In this document: piece by piece, positions 1 to 7,626 of the stretch
How positions within the stretch are numbered: position 1 is the first letter of the stretch
Layout of the letters: each line of letters opens with the position of its first letter
NCBI GenBank assembly: GCA_963631545.1
Contig: CAVGRN010000066.1
Coordinates: 1-11,522 of the forward strand
Direction of reading: 5' to 3'
Length of the DNA stretch: 11,522 nucleotides
Source of the DNA: UBA1181 sp963631545
GTDB lineage: Bacteria; Bacteroidota; Bacteroidia; Bacteroidales; Paludibacteraceae
Translations under genes and position numbers: made by a program
The notes under the pieces: generated by a model
What the model was told of the DNA's origin: nothing
Database searches by the model: none
What the model saw: the letters and a program-made list of their open reading frames with translations, nothing else

Positions 1-1218
1 TAACACCTTCACCAACGAGTCCCTCACCCCAAAAAACGCTTTCCGGTTGCAAGAATCGATTGGCTCAACGGGTGGTGATTTTAATTTCAAGGGATCGATG
101 GGTTTGCCATTCTCATAAACCCGAAAGTCTAAGTGAGGTCCCGTGGAAACACCCGTACTGCCCACATAACCAATTACCTCGCCTTGCTTCACCATACTTC
201 CCTGCGATATTTTCCCGTATTTCGAGAGATGCATATAGCACGTTGTGTGGGTGCCGTTATGCTGCACTTTCACCGTGTTGCCACCACCGTTAGTCCACCC
301 TTTGAAGATGACCCGCCCATCGCCGATTGTCGAAACAGGCGTGCCTGTGGGCGCGGCATAGTCTACACCGTGGTGCGGACGAGTGATTTTCAGGACAGGA
401 TGAAACCGACTATGCGAGAAATGCGAACTGATGCGGGAGTAACTCAACGGAGCCTTCAAAAAGGCTTTCCGTAAACTATTTCCATCATAGTCAAAATAAT
501 CTTCCCTGCCGTTTTGCGTGAACGGTATCGCCCAGAAGTCGACTCCGCAATGGGTGAATTTCGCACACTTGACGGTATCAATGCGGACGAACGACGAATC
601 GCACACCACCTCAATATACTGAGCCACATACTTATCGCCCTTCTGCAACCCAAAGAAATCAATGTTCCAAGCATAGATATTGGAGAGTTGCAACGCCAAA
701 TCAAATGGGATGCCCTGCCCCACCACAGAATTCCACAGCGATGTTTCAATTTCGCCAGACACTATTTTTTCCCTATAAACCAACTCCTTTTCATACCGCC
801 GCACGGAAACCGTGTCAGAAAAACCATAAACCACATACTCCGTACTGTTCACCTCATATATGAAATAGTCGGTCGTCGGCACGGAATCTTTCACCGAACG
901 GATGATATGGTACGGATTGCCGCCCTTGATTTTCCGCACGTTGAAAACCGGCATAGACTTCACCTCCAGTTCGTGGATCTGCTGCCGGGACACGCCGTAC
1001 TTAGACAAAAGTCCGCCCAACGTCTGGTTGTTTGGCACACGCTCGTGCAGCACCTCACTGTCTTCCACATCAATACCCAAGAAACTATCGCGAGCAGCAA
1101 CTACCTCTGCCACAGTATCTTGCACGATTTGCTGCACACTCGGCTCCGCTTTCTGCCCCGTATTCTGACAAGCGCACAACAGAGCGGTTGCAACTATCGA
1201 TAATATTATTTTTTTCAT
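1..1218 (-). CDS. M23-family metallopeptidase lipoprotein (3' end beyond window)
   Basis: Reading from ATG at 1218, the frame stays open for 406 codons to the window edge, so the C-terminus is missing. The first 17 residues form a lipoprotein signal (basic start, hydrophobic core, L-C-A-C lipobox, acylated Cys17). Residues 65-85 look like a LysM/OapA-like segment. Residues 155-205 (SLWN...QGIPFDLALQL...YAWNIDFF) match the conserved middle domain of Bacteroidota M23 proteins. The LytM catalytic domain spans about 270-378: HHGVD (His282, Asp286 as metal ligands), YMHLS (His330), and GPHLDFR at 361-366. There Asp364 stands where the usual HxH motif has its second, zinc-binding His. The expected role is endopeptidase cleavage of peptidoglycan from a membrane-anchored position in the envelope. 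AAGGTG lies 5 bases before the ATG and supports this start. The gene follows miaA by 38 bases and is probably cotranscribed with it. Confidence 0.9.
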   Translation of the reverse strand, partial: MKKIILSIVATALLCACQNTGQKAEPSVQQIVQDTVAEVVAARDSFLGIDVEDSEVLHERVPNNQTLGGLLSKYGVSRQQIHELEVKSMPVFNVRKIKGGNPYHIIRSVKDSVPTTDYFIYEVNSTEYVVYGFSDTVSVRRYEKELVYREKIVSGEIETSLWNSVVGQGIPFDLALQLSNIYAWNIDFFGLQKGDKYVAQYIEVVCDSSFVRIDTVKCAKFTHCGVDFWAIPFTQNGREDYFDYDGNSLRKAFLKAPLSYSRISSHFSHSRFHPVLKITRPHHGVDYAAPTGTPVSTIGDGRVIFKGWTNGGGNTVKVQHNGTHTTCYMHLSKYGKISQGSMVKQGEVIGYVGSTGVSTGPHLDFRVYENGKPIDPLKLKSPPVEPIDSCNRKAFFGVRDSLVKVL

Positions 1219-1256
1219 TTCCACACCTTATTATATATGATATCAAAAAACACAAT

Positions 1257-2186
1257 CTAAACTTGCATCAGTTTTTCCACTTCCGAAACTTTTTGCTCCA
1301 TAGGCAATGAAAAATCTATCCAATGGATAGAAAAACCCCGACGCTCCATACCCCGAAACCACGTCATCTGGCGTTTCGCAAACTGGTGTATGGCAATCTG
1401 CAACTCCTCCACCATCTGCTCGTAACTCATTTCACCCAAAATGAAAAGCGTTAAATACTTGTATTCCAGACCATAGTAAATCATATCCTCGGCAGACACA
1501 CCCGAAGCGAGAATGTTCCTCACCTCGTCAACCATACCTTCCTCCAAGCGCGATTTCAAGCGTTGCGAGATGCGTTCACGGCGAGCCTCACGCGAAATGT
1601 CCACCCCGATTATCAGTGCATTAATCTCTGGAAAATCGACAAACTCCGCCGGATGCTCCTTATAATATTCCTGGATCTCAATGGCGCGAATGGCCCGTTT
1701 CACGGTGTCAACATCCGTGGTGTTATGCAAGGTTTTGTAGCTGGCGAGTATCTGCGTCAGTTCTTCTAACGATTTATCTGCCAACCGATTACGTAGTTCA
1801 TCATTTTGCGGCACAGGCATCATCTTATATCCTTTGAGGACAGACTCCAAATAAAGTCCCGTTCCGCCACAAAGCAATGGAAAAAACCTTCTCTCCTTAA
1901 TATCCTTATAGGCGGCAAGAAAATCCCGTTGGTATTCGAAGAGGTTGTATTTGTAGCCTGGGTCGGCGATGTCAATCAGATGGTACGGAATTTTTCTTCC
2001 ATCTATCTCATAATCAGACAAATCTTTACCCGTGCCAATATCCATTTTACGATAGATCTGGCGGGAATCGGCACTGATGATTTCCGTCGGCATCCCACGG
2101 GAAGTGAGAGAATCAGCCAGATGAGCCGCCAGATTCGTCTTTCCAGAGGCGGTTGGACCCAAAATAGTTACCAAATCATACTTCAT
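1257..2186 (-). CDS. miaA: tRNA dimethylallyltransferase MiaA
   Basis: This enzyme transfers a dimethylallyl group to N6 of adenosine 37 in tRNAs reading UNN codons. From ATG at 2186 the protein is 309 residues, the usual MiaA length. Visible signatures are the P-loop GPTASGKT at 10-17, SADSRQIYR at 38-46 (substrate-binding region), GGTGLYL at about 107-113, the DTVKRAIRAIEI helix, and the C-terminal QFAKRQMTWFR motif that contacts tRNA. An in-frame GTG at 2192 would add two residues. I prefer the ATG because AAGGTG sits immediately ahead of it, and the same hexamer precedes the next gene. The stop is TAG. The gene lies 19 bases after the HD-domain gene within the minus-strand operon. Identification is secure; only the exact start is open. 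Confidence 0.96.
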   Translation of the reverse strand: MKYDLVTILGPTASGKTNLAAHLADSLTSRGMPTEIISADSRQIYRKMDIGTGKDLSDYEIDGRKIPYHLIDIADPGYKYNLFEYQRDFLAAYKDIKERRFFPLLCGGTGLYLESVLKGYKMMPVPQNDELRNRLADKSLEELTQILASYKTLHNTTDVDTVKRAIRAIEIQEYYKEHPAEFVDFPEINALIIGVDISREARRERISQRLKSRLEEGMVDEVRNILASGVSAEDMIYYGLEYKYLTLFILGEMSYEQMVEELQIAIHQFAKRQMTWFRGMERRGFSIHWIDFSLPMEQKVSEVEKLMQV

Positions 2187-2205
2187 AATCACCTTATCGT
2201 AAAAC

Positions 2206-3438
2206 TCAAAGACCTTTCATCCAACCTATGTAATACTTCTTCTCGTACTTGCTAAGCATCGTCAGATTCAGTATGTCGGAAGCATCGACAACATCCTTCA
2301 ACTCTCCATTGCCGTAAAGCACCTTGATGGAATCCTCCTTCGGGCGGTATGTGTAGGCCGAAACGGGGTGCAGCGTCATGAAGTAATGGGCATTTTTCAG
2401 ACTAATGTCCAATTTGGCAGCGATTTTCTCAAGTATCTCGTTCTCCTCCTGTCTGGTGGGGCGTTGCTCACGCACCTGCATCTTGAACAAACGTCTGTCC
2501 ATCAGGTCTTTGCAAAGCAATGAAAGGATTCTATCCGTATGCTCGCTCCACACCTTCGCAGCACTCATAATGTCTGAATCATCAAACATCACATAGTTTC
2601 TCAGCGGCACCTCGCCATTAAGAAAATCGCCTCGTGTGATTTCATTCCGCAAAAAATAATTCAAATGAGGCGGAATGCAGCCTAAGTCGACACCATTATG
2701 TGCCAGTTCCTTGGCTCGTTCAAGAATTTTGATCAGCACTTGCTCTGCCGAAACTGCCGTCTTATGCAGGTAGACCTGCCAGTACATCATACGGCGCGCA
2801 ATCAGGAATTTTTCTATTGAATAAATGCCTTTCGCCTCAACCACCAACTCGTCGGCGCACACATTGAGCATCTTGATGATACGCGCCACGCCTACCGCAC
2901 CTTCCACCACGCCGGTGAAGAAACTGTCTCTCGTCAGATAATCCATCCGGTCCATGTCCAACTGGCTGGACACCATCTGATGCAGGAATTTCTTGTGATA
3001 CTGATTCTGAAAAATCTGAATCGCCAAATCCAAAGCGCCGTTATACTCTTCGTTGATTTTTTCCATCATCAGCAAAGAAATCTCCTCGTGCGATATTCCC
3101 TTCGTCAGCGTGTTCTCCAAAACGTGGGAGAATGGCGCATGACCGACATCGTGCAGCAGAATCGCCACCAGAACGGCATTGGCTTCCTCGTCCGTTATCT
3201 CAATATCCTTGGAACGAAGTTGCACGATCGCCTCGTCCATCAAGTGCATCGCCCCAAGCGAGTGCAGAAAGCGCGTGTGTTGCGCCCCCGGATAGACCAT
3301 ATAACTCATTCCCAACTGCTTAATCCTGCTAAGACGTTGGAAATAAGGATGTTGTATCAAATCATACAACAAACCATTCGGCACGGCAATGAAGCCGTGA
3401 ACCGGATCGTTTATTATTTTCTTCTTATTAACGCCCAT
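2206..3438 (-). CDS. HD-superfamily phosphohydrolase (dGTPase-like, COG1078 type)
   Basis: A 410-residue cytosolic protein of the HD metal-dependent phosphohydrolase superfamily. The N-terminus has the family opening (NDPVHGFI at 10-17, then PYFQRL and IKQLG). The metal-site elements follow in order: QHTRFLHS around His54, LLHDVGHAPFSH with the His96-Asp97 doublet, and LDMDRMDYLTRDS around residues 160-172, which supplies the distal Asp. These are typical of the COG1078 proteins related to dNTP triphosphohydrolases. The real substrate is unknown, and nucleotide hydrolysis is inferred from the family. The start follows the pyrF stop by 7 bases and the end precedes miaA by 19, so expression is probably driven by the pyrF promoter. 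No truncation or frameshift is visible. Confidence 0.9.
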   Translation of the reverse strand: MGVNKKKIINDPVHGFIAVPNGLLYDLIQHPYFQRLSRIKQLGMSYMVYPGAQHTRFLHSLGAMHLMDEAIVQLRSKDIEITDEEANAVLVAILLHDVGHAPFSHVLENTLTKGISHEEISLLMMEKINEEYNGALDLAIQIFQNQYHKKFLHQMVSSQLDMDRMDYLTRDSFFTGVVEGAVGVARIIKMLNVCADELVVEAKGIYSIEKFLIARRMMYWQVYLHKTAVSAEQVLIKILERAKELAHNGVDLGCIPPHLNYFLRNEITRGDFLNGEVPLRNYVMFDDSDIMSAAKVWSEHTDRILSLLCKDLMDRRLFKMQVREQRPTRQEENEILEKIAAKLDISLKNAHYFMTLHPVSAYTYRPKEDSIKVLYGNGELKDVVDASDILNLTMLSKYEKKYYIGWMKGL

Positions 3439-3445
3439 TACAAAA

Positions 3446-4282
3446 TCAAAGGCCCTTCAGATATTCTGCCATTTGGAGTTGAACCGTCTTGGCAGCCTCG
3501 CGAGCCTTCTCGGCATAGTCTTCACCGTTCGAAGCGTAGATGATTCCGCGGGAGGAGTTGACCAATAGTCCGCACTGGCTGTTCATACCATGTTTCACCA
3601 CCTCTTCCAAACTTCCGCCCTGCGCACCGATACCTGGCACCAAAAGGAAATGGTTAGGAATGATCTTACGGATATCGCCCAACATCTCGGCTTTCGTGGC
3701 GCCGACAACATACATCATAGCATCCTCGTTCGCCCACTTCTGCGAAGTTTTCAGCACTTTCTCGTAAAGTTTGTCGCCATCTTCCTTACTTTCAGTGAAT
3801 TGAAAGTCGAAAGCACCCTTGTTGGATGTCAGAGCCAAAAGCACCACCCACTTGCCCTCATGCTTCAAAAACGGGGTAACAGAATCCTCGCCCATATAAG
3901 GAGCGACGGTTACAGCGTCCACGTTCAACACATCAAAGAACGTCTTAGCATACATAGCGGAAGTGTTGCCAATATCGCCACGCTTGGCATCGGCGATGAT
4001 GAACTGGTCTGGGTACTTTTCGCGGATATAGTCGACCGTGCGTTCCAAAGCAGACCAACCCGCCAAGCCCAACGCCTCGTAGAATGCGAGGTTCGGCTTA
4101 TAAGCGACACACAAATCGGCGGTGGCATCAATGATGTTTTTATTGAACTCAAAAATGGGGTCGTAATCATCGCCTTCCATATCAAAAAGGAACTCAGGGA
4201 TTTTCTCCACATCCGTATCCAAACCAACACACAAAAACGATTTTTTCCGTTTGATATTCTCAAACAATTCTTCTCTATTCAT
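3446..4282 (-). CDS. pyrF: Orotidine 5'-phosphate decarboxylase (type 2 PyrF)
   Basis: Catalyses decarboxylation of OMP to UMP, the last step of de novo pyrimidine synthesis, in the cytosol. The 278-residue length fits the longer type-2 subfamily. Motifs seen are LCVGLDTD at 17-24 (phosphate/ribose binding at the first strand), the catalytic segment IIADAKRGDIGNT at 95-107 with the Asp98/Lys100/Asp103 charge network, PGIGAQGG at 217-224, and VNSSRGI at 241-247 for phosphate binding. The start ATG at 4282 has no Shine-Dalgarno sequence, and the codons just downstream encode a typical N-terminal helix. It is the first gene of the minus-strand operon. A Bacteroidota promoter lies 70-101 bases upstream, in a region dense with TTGCC pentamers. 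Confidence 0.97.
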   Translation of the reverse strand: MNREELFENIKRKKSFLCVGLDTDVEKIPEFLFDMEGDDYDPIFEFNKNIIDATADLCVAYKPNLAFYEALGLAGWSALERTVDYIREKYPDQFIIADAKRGDIGNTSAMYAKTFFDVLNVDAVTVAPYMGEDSVTPFLKHEGKWVVLLALTSNKGAFDFQFTESKEDGDKLYEKVLKTSQKWANEDAMMYVVGATKAEMLGDIRKIIPNHFLLVPGIGAQGGSLEEVVKHGMNSQCGLLVNSSRGIIYASNGEDYAEKAREAAKTVQLQMAEYLKGL

Positions 4283-4351
4283 AGCAGAAATATGATTTGT
4301 TTCTCAAAAAAATCCGGGAAGCCCCGAAACCGACACGAAAACATCGGCAAA

Positions 4352-4383
4352 CAAAGTTACACGATTTGCCAATAATTGCCAAA
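4352..4383 (-). promoter_or_regulatory. Bacteroidota promoter for pyrF operon
   Basis: On the minus strand, TTTG (4383-4380) is followed after exactly 20 bases by TAACTTTG (4359-4352). This fits the Bacteroidota primary sigma factor consensus TTTG-N19-21-TAnnTTTG with no mismatch. Transcription would start near 4345, leaving a leader of about 60 bases before the pyrF ATG. The spacer contains a direct repeat TTGCCAA-TAA-TTGCCAA (4366-4382, plus-strand reading) with a 10-base period. Confidence 0.75.
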
Positions 4384-4412
4384 GGAGCGGCAAGTGGTTT
4401 GCCCGAAAATTG

Positions 4413-4420
4413 TAATTTTG
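4413..4420 (+). promoter_or_regulatory. Putative -7 box for the helicase gene
   Basis: TAATTTTG matches the TAnnTTTG element and lies 28 bases ahead of the helicase ATG. No TTTG sits at the normal 19-21 base distance; the nearest, at 4398-4401, is only 11 bases away. The promoter is therefore weak or atypical. Confidence 0.45.
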
Positions 4421-4448
4421 CCGTCTAACAGGAAAGCGAGAATAAAAT

Positions 4449-6464
4449 ATGGAAGACAGCCTCAACGAACAGCAGCGCAAAGCGGTGGAATTCAGTGGGA
4501 AACACCTATTAGTGATGGCGGGCGCAGGCACTGGCAAGACGCACACCATCATCGCCCGTGCCAAGCACTTGATACAACAAGGCGTGCCAGCCCACAGAAT
4601 CCTCATCCTCAGCTTCACCCGAAAATCCGCCAAAGAAATTGTGGAACGCACCAAATTGGAGGTGGGCAGCGGTGTGCCAATCGATGGCCTCAAGGGCCAA
4701 ACCTTCCACTCGTGGTGCATGGACATCATCAAAAACAACCCAAAAGTGTTCGCCACACACGCCTTCTCGCTGCTTGATGAGGAAGACCGCAGCAGCTGCA
4801 TCAAACTAATCTGCGGCAAAGGCGTGAAAGACAAGGAGAACCACATCGTTAAACCCGACTCCGTGTTAGACATCTACTCCTATGCAATGAACGCTTGCTG
4901 CAGCCTCTCCGCTGCAATGCGGATGAAACTCTTCTGCAACGCCAGCGAGACCGACCCAGACGTGAGCCGAAGCATAGAACTCAACAAACCCGTCTACGAG
5001 GAACTAATACGCAAGTACATCGGCTACAAAAAAGAACGCCAGTATATGGACTATGACGACATCCTCAGCATCGTGGCTAAAGGATTGAATGCCAACACAG
5101 AAGCGAGAAATTTCATCGCCTCCAAATACGACCACATCTTAGTGGACGAGATGCAAGACACCAACCCACTGCAATACAAACTGCTCAGCTCATTCTATGA
5201 CAAATGCCACCTCTTCTGCGTAGGCGACGACGCCCAAAGCATCTACGCCTTCCGGGGAGCCGACTTCAAGACGATGCACCACTTCACAGAGATCGTGCCT
5301 AACGCAGAGCGACAAGACCTAACCATCAACTACCGCTCAACGCAAGGACTGCTCAACCTCTCCAACTGGATTCTCAAAACCTCGCCGTTAGACTACCGCA
5401 AGGAGCTCATCTCCGCCCGGGGCGAAGGTGCCAAACCCGTCTTCGTAACCTGCAAGGACGAGTGGGACGAAGCACGCAGCGTGGCAAACAAAATTTTGAA
5501 ATCCATTCAAGAGAAAGGACTGAAATATGCGGACAATATGGTGCTGTCGCGTTCGCTCTACGGACTGCGCACCATCGAATCGCAATGCATATCGCAAAAA
5601 ATCCCCTACATCATCTATGGGGGCATATCGCTGATGCAATCGAAACACGTACGCGACCTTGTGGCTCCTATGCGCATCGTCGCCAACCACAAAGACGAAC
5701 TGGCGTGGATGCGCTACCTGCTACTGTGGAAAGGCATCGGCGAGGTATCCGCCTCAAAAATCATCAGCCATGTGATGGACGCGCAAACCATAGACGAGTG
5801 CCTCGACAAACTGCAAGAATGTAACGTGCAGGACGAAATCCTCCTCACGCTTCGCAACCTCCGCAAGCTACTCTTCTCGCCATCCACCGCCATCACCAAA
5901 GCGTTGGAGACCATGGAAAAAAGATTGGAGGAAATCTACAAAGAAGAGTGGCAATGGCGGAAAAAAGACTTCGACATTCTCAAGGAAGTGGCGCGCGAAA
6001 CGAGCGGAATCCTCGAATTCGTCTCCGAATACGTCTTAGACCCAAAATTGGAAACAACCATCAAACAGGGCGAATCGGGCGAAGAGGACGTTTGCATACT
6101 CTCCACCATCCACTCAGCCAAGGGTTTGGAAGCCTCCATTTGCTACCTGCTAAAAGCCTCGCCCTCCAACTTCCCGACGCCGCGGGCCATCGAGAATGGG
6201 CAAGACTCCGTGGAAGAAGAACGACGATGCCTCTATGTGGCACTCACCCGGGCAAAGGACGAACTCTACATCTACCGCAACGTACACTCCCACCAGGTAG
6301 ACACCCAGAGCGACGACCCCGCCGAGAGCCGCTACTTCTTCAACGCACTTCCCGACGAAATCATCGAAAAAGAAACCACCTCCGTTATGTCAGAAAAAGA
6401 CTTGGAAGAGTTCCGAGGGAACGCCGTCGGGACAGACATCCTTGGAGAATTCGACTTCGGATAA
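4449..6464 (+). CDS. UvrD/Rep/PcrA-type superfamily 1A DNA helicase
   Basis: A 671-residue ATP-dependent 3'-5' DNA helicase of the UvrD family, expected to act in DNA repair or replication restart. The SF1A motifs appear in order: Q motif LNEQQRKAV (5-13), Walker A AGAGTGKT (24-31), motif Ia LSFTRKSAKE (54-63), motif II VDEMQD (232-237), motif III VGDDAQSIYAFRGA (258-271), motif IV INYRST (293-298), motif V TIHSAKGLE (553-561), and motif VI EEERRCLYVALTRAKDELY (589-607). Motif II has Met where the family usually has Phe or Tyr (DEFQD/DEYQD); the catalytic Asp-Glu is intact. After motif VI a tail of about 60 residues contains no domain I recognise, so no nuclease fusion is present. It could be the main UvrD/PcrA or a paralogue; the sequence alone does not decide. 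It is divergent from pyrF. Confidence 0.93.
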   Translation: MEDSLNEQQRKAVEFSGKHLLVMAGAGTGKTHTIIARAKHLIQQGVPAHRILILSFTRKSAKEIVERTKLEVGSGVPIDGLKGQTFHSWCMDIIKNNPKVFATHAFSLLDEEDRSSCIKLICGKGVKDKENHIVKPDSVLDIYSYAMNACCSLSAAMRMKLFCNASETDPDVSRSIELNKPVYEELIRKYIGYKKERQYMDYDDILSIVAKGLNANTEARNFIASKYDHILVDEMQDTNPLQYKLLSSFYDKCHLFCVGDDAQSIYAFRGADFKTMHHFTEIVPNAERQDLTINYRSTQGLLNLSNWILKTSPLDYRKELISARGEGAKPVFVTCKDEWDEARSVANKILKSIQEKGLKYADNMVLSRSLYGLRTIESQCISQKIPYIIYGGISLMQSKHVRDLVAPMRIVANHKDELAWMRYLLLWKGIGEVSASKIISHVMDAQTIDECLDKLQECNVQDEILLTLRNLRKLLFSPSTAITKALETMEKRLEEIYKEEWQWRKKDFDILKEVARETSGILEFVSEYVLDPKLETTIKQGESGEEDVCILSTIHSAKGLEASICYLLKASPSNFPTPRAIENGQDSVEEERRCLYVALTRAKDELYIYRNVHSHQVDTQSDDPAESRYFFNALPDEIIEKETTSVMSEKDLEEFRGNAVGTDILGEFDFG

Positions 6465-6493
6465 TCAAGTTTATTTCCTGATTTTACGATTTC

Positions 6494-6518
6494 AGACAAA
6501 ATAAAACAAAAATTGTCT
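6494..6518 (+). repeat. Weak inverted repeat between helicase and flippase-like gene
   Basis: AGACAA and TTGTCT form six paired bases around a 13-base A-rich loop, in the 69-base gap after the helicase stop. It is AT-rich and has no following T-run, so I do not call it a terminator. No clear promoter is visible in this gap, and the next gene may be cotranscribed with the helicase. Confidence 0.25.
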
Positions 6519-6533
6519 TGTTATTAAAGTAAG

Positions 6534-7508
6534 ATGAAAGACATTCGTTTAAAAGACATTCTACAAATCCTCATTTCCTTAGGCTTGGGAGTGGTTGTGT
6601 TCTACCTCGTCTACAAACAGTTGGATATGGACGAGATGAAAGAGATATTCCACTCCACAAAGTGGGGCTATTTGGTGGTTCCCGTCATTTTATGTCTGCT
6701 CAGCAGTTTGGTGCGCGCCGTGCGCTGGAATATGCTCATCGAGCCTGTCGCCGAGAAACCGAAATTGAAAAACACCTTCTGCGCCGTGATGTTCGGCTAC
6801 TTTGTCAACCATATTTTCCCTCGCGCCGGCGAGGTGGCAAGGTGCGGCGTGCTGAAGAAATACGGCAATGTGCCACTAAGCGAACTCTTCGGTACCGTCA
6901 TCACCGAACGTGCGTTCGACCTCCTCATCACACTGCTCATCGTACTCTTCACTGTTGTAGCGGAGTTCGACCTTTTCCGCGGCATTTTGGCAAGTGCGCA
7001 ACTGCCAGATTTCTCCGCTTTCATCGTCAATCCATACCTTTGGATAGGAATCTTCGTAATAGGCGCATTGATTTTTTTCTTCCGGAAGAAAATCAAGCAA
7101 TGGAAAATATCCGTGAAAATCAAGGAGATACTTGCCGGCGTTTGGAAAGGACTGAAATCTTTCATAGACGTGCGCAACAAACCGATGTTTCTGCTATACT
7201 CCGTCCTCATCTTCGTCATCTATTACTTGATGCTATATTGCAGTTTCTGGATTTTCGACTTCACCACAGGACTCTCCTTGGAGGCGGGACTCGTAACCTA
7301 CGTTTTCGGCGCACTGGGTATGGTGGCACCCGTGCAAGGCGGCATCGGCACATACGAATTTATGACAATACAAGCCTTGGCGCTCTACGGCATCACGCAG
7401 ACACAGGCCGGGGCTTTCGCCCTCATCGCACACTTGGTGGAAATCGTCGTCAACTGCGTTGTCGGGTTCGTTTGCTTCCTAATTCTGCCATTCATTAACA
7501 GAAATTAG
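6534..7508 (+). CDS. Lysylphosphatidylglycerol synthase TM/flippase-like membrane protein
   Basis: A 324-residue inner-membrane protein of the UPF0104/LPG_synthase_TM family, which is related to the flippase domain of MprF. About eight hydrophobic segments are visible, near residues 9-28, 46-62, 80-95, 127-147, 167-184, 218-240, 250-270 and 293-320. Family signatures are FPRAGEVARCGVL (95-107; the Arg-x-Gly-Glu element), ITERAFDLL (123-131), and APVQGGIGTYEF (265-276; the Pro-x-x-Gly-Gly-x-Gly-x-x-Glu element). The soluble aminoacyl-transferase domain of full MprF is absent, so lysyl-lipid synthesis is unlikely; lipid or lipid-linked substrate translocation is an inference from the family. 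The start ATG at 6534 is immediately preceded by AAAGTAAG. The gene follows the helicase by 69 bases in the same direction. Confidence 0.88.
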   Translation: MKDIRLKDILQILISLGLGVVVFYLVYKQLDMDEMKEIFHSTKWGYLVVPVILCLLSSLVRAVRWNMLIEPVAEKPKLKNTFCAVMFGYFVNHIFPRAGEVARCGVLKKYGNVPLSELFGTVITERAFDLLITLLIVLFTVVAEFDLFRGILASAQLPDFSAFIVNPYLWIGIFVIGALIFFFRKKIKQWKISVKIKEILAGVWKGLKSFIDVRNKPMFLLYSVLIFVIYYLMLYCSFWIFDFTTGLSLEAGLVTYVFGALGMVAPVQGGIGTYEFMTIQALALYGITQTQAGAFALIAHLVEIVVNCVVGFVCFLILPFINRN

Positions 7509-7518
7509 TTTTTTTTAC

Positions 7519-7526
7519 TATATTTG
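7519..7526 (+). promoter_or_regulatory. Promoter -7 box for the barrel-protein gene
   Basis: TATATTTG is an exact TAnnTTTG match, located just after the preceding stop codon and a run of eight T (7509-7516). No TTTG is present about 20 bases upstream, so the -33 element is poor. Predicted initiation near 7533 gives a leader of about 94 bases, long for this phylum. Confidence 0.55.
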
Positions 7527-7565
7527 TACAGATTTTCCTGAGATACAAAAGCAAAGGACACCGAA

Positions 7566-7601
7566 ATGGCTCACCGGTGCCACGCATTTTATGACAGATG
7601 A
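7566..7601 (+). CDS. Possible leader-peptide ORF MAHRCHAFYDR
   Basis: A 12-codon frame (11 residues plus TGA) lies in the leader of the following gene. AAAGGA at 7553-7558 gives a Shine-Dalgarno sequence 7 bases before its ATG, better than that of most full-length genes here. The start codon lies in the 5' arm and the stop codon in the 3' arm of an 8-bp hairpin. The peptide carries two His and one Cys among 11 residues. A role in attenuation or translational control is inference; a chance ORF is quite possible at this length. Confidence 0.3.
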   Translation: MAHRCHAFYDR

Positions 7602-7606
7602 GCCAT
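7566..7606 (+). repeat. Leader hairpin (8-bp inverted repeat)
   Basis: ATGGCTCA (7566-7573) and TGAGCCAT (7599-7606) are perfect inverted repeats separated by 25 bases. The loop starts within a self-complementary octamer CACCGGTG (7572-7579), giving an alternative fold or dimer contact. The structure ends 20 bases before the barrel-protein ATG and has no T-run, so it is not an intrinsic terminator. In an mRNA it could affect ribosome access or stability. Confidence 0.5.
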
Positions 7607-7626
7607 AACAAAACCACAAAAACAAA

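Larger units (their letters stand above)
4346..4422. promoter_or_regulatory. Cluster of six TTGCC/GGCAA pentamers, candidate operator array
   Basis: TTGCC occurs on the plus strand at 4366, 4376, 4399 and 4418, and its complement GGCAA at 4346 and 4389. The start-to-start steps are 20, 10, 13, 10 and 19 bases, mostly near whole helical turns. The pair at 4389-4403 is an inverted repeat with a 5-base centre. Copies abut or overlap the pyrF -7 and -33 boxes and the helicase -7 box. A shared operator for the divergent genes is inference; the binding protein is unknown. Confidence 0.35.

Noticed and set aside
514..1203. Plus-strand frame of 229 codons over the M23 gene
   Set aside because: The minus strand encodes a complete lipoprotein signal and LytM domain across the same bases; the plus frame has no recognisable features.
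3590..4375. Plus-strand frame of 261 codons opposite pyrF
   Set aside because: Pure overlap with a well-supported pyrF; no ribosome-binding site, promoter or domain.
6494..6518. Intrinsic terminator after the helicase gene
   Set aside because: The six-base AT-rich stem is weak and no T-run follows; listed only as a weak inverted repeat.
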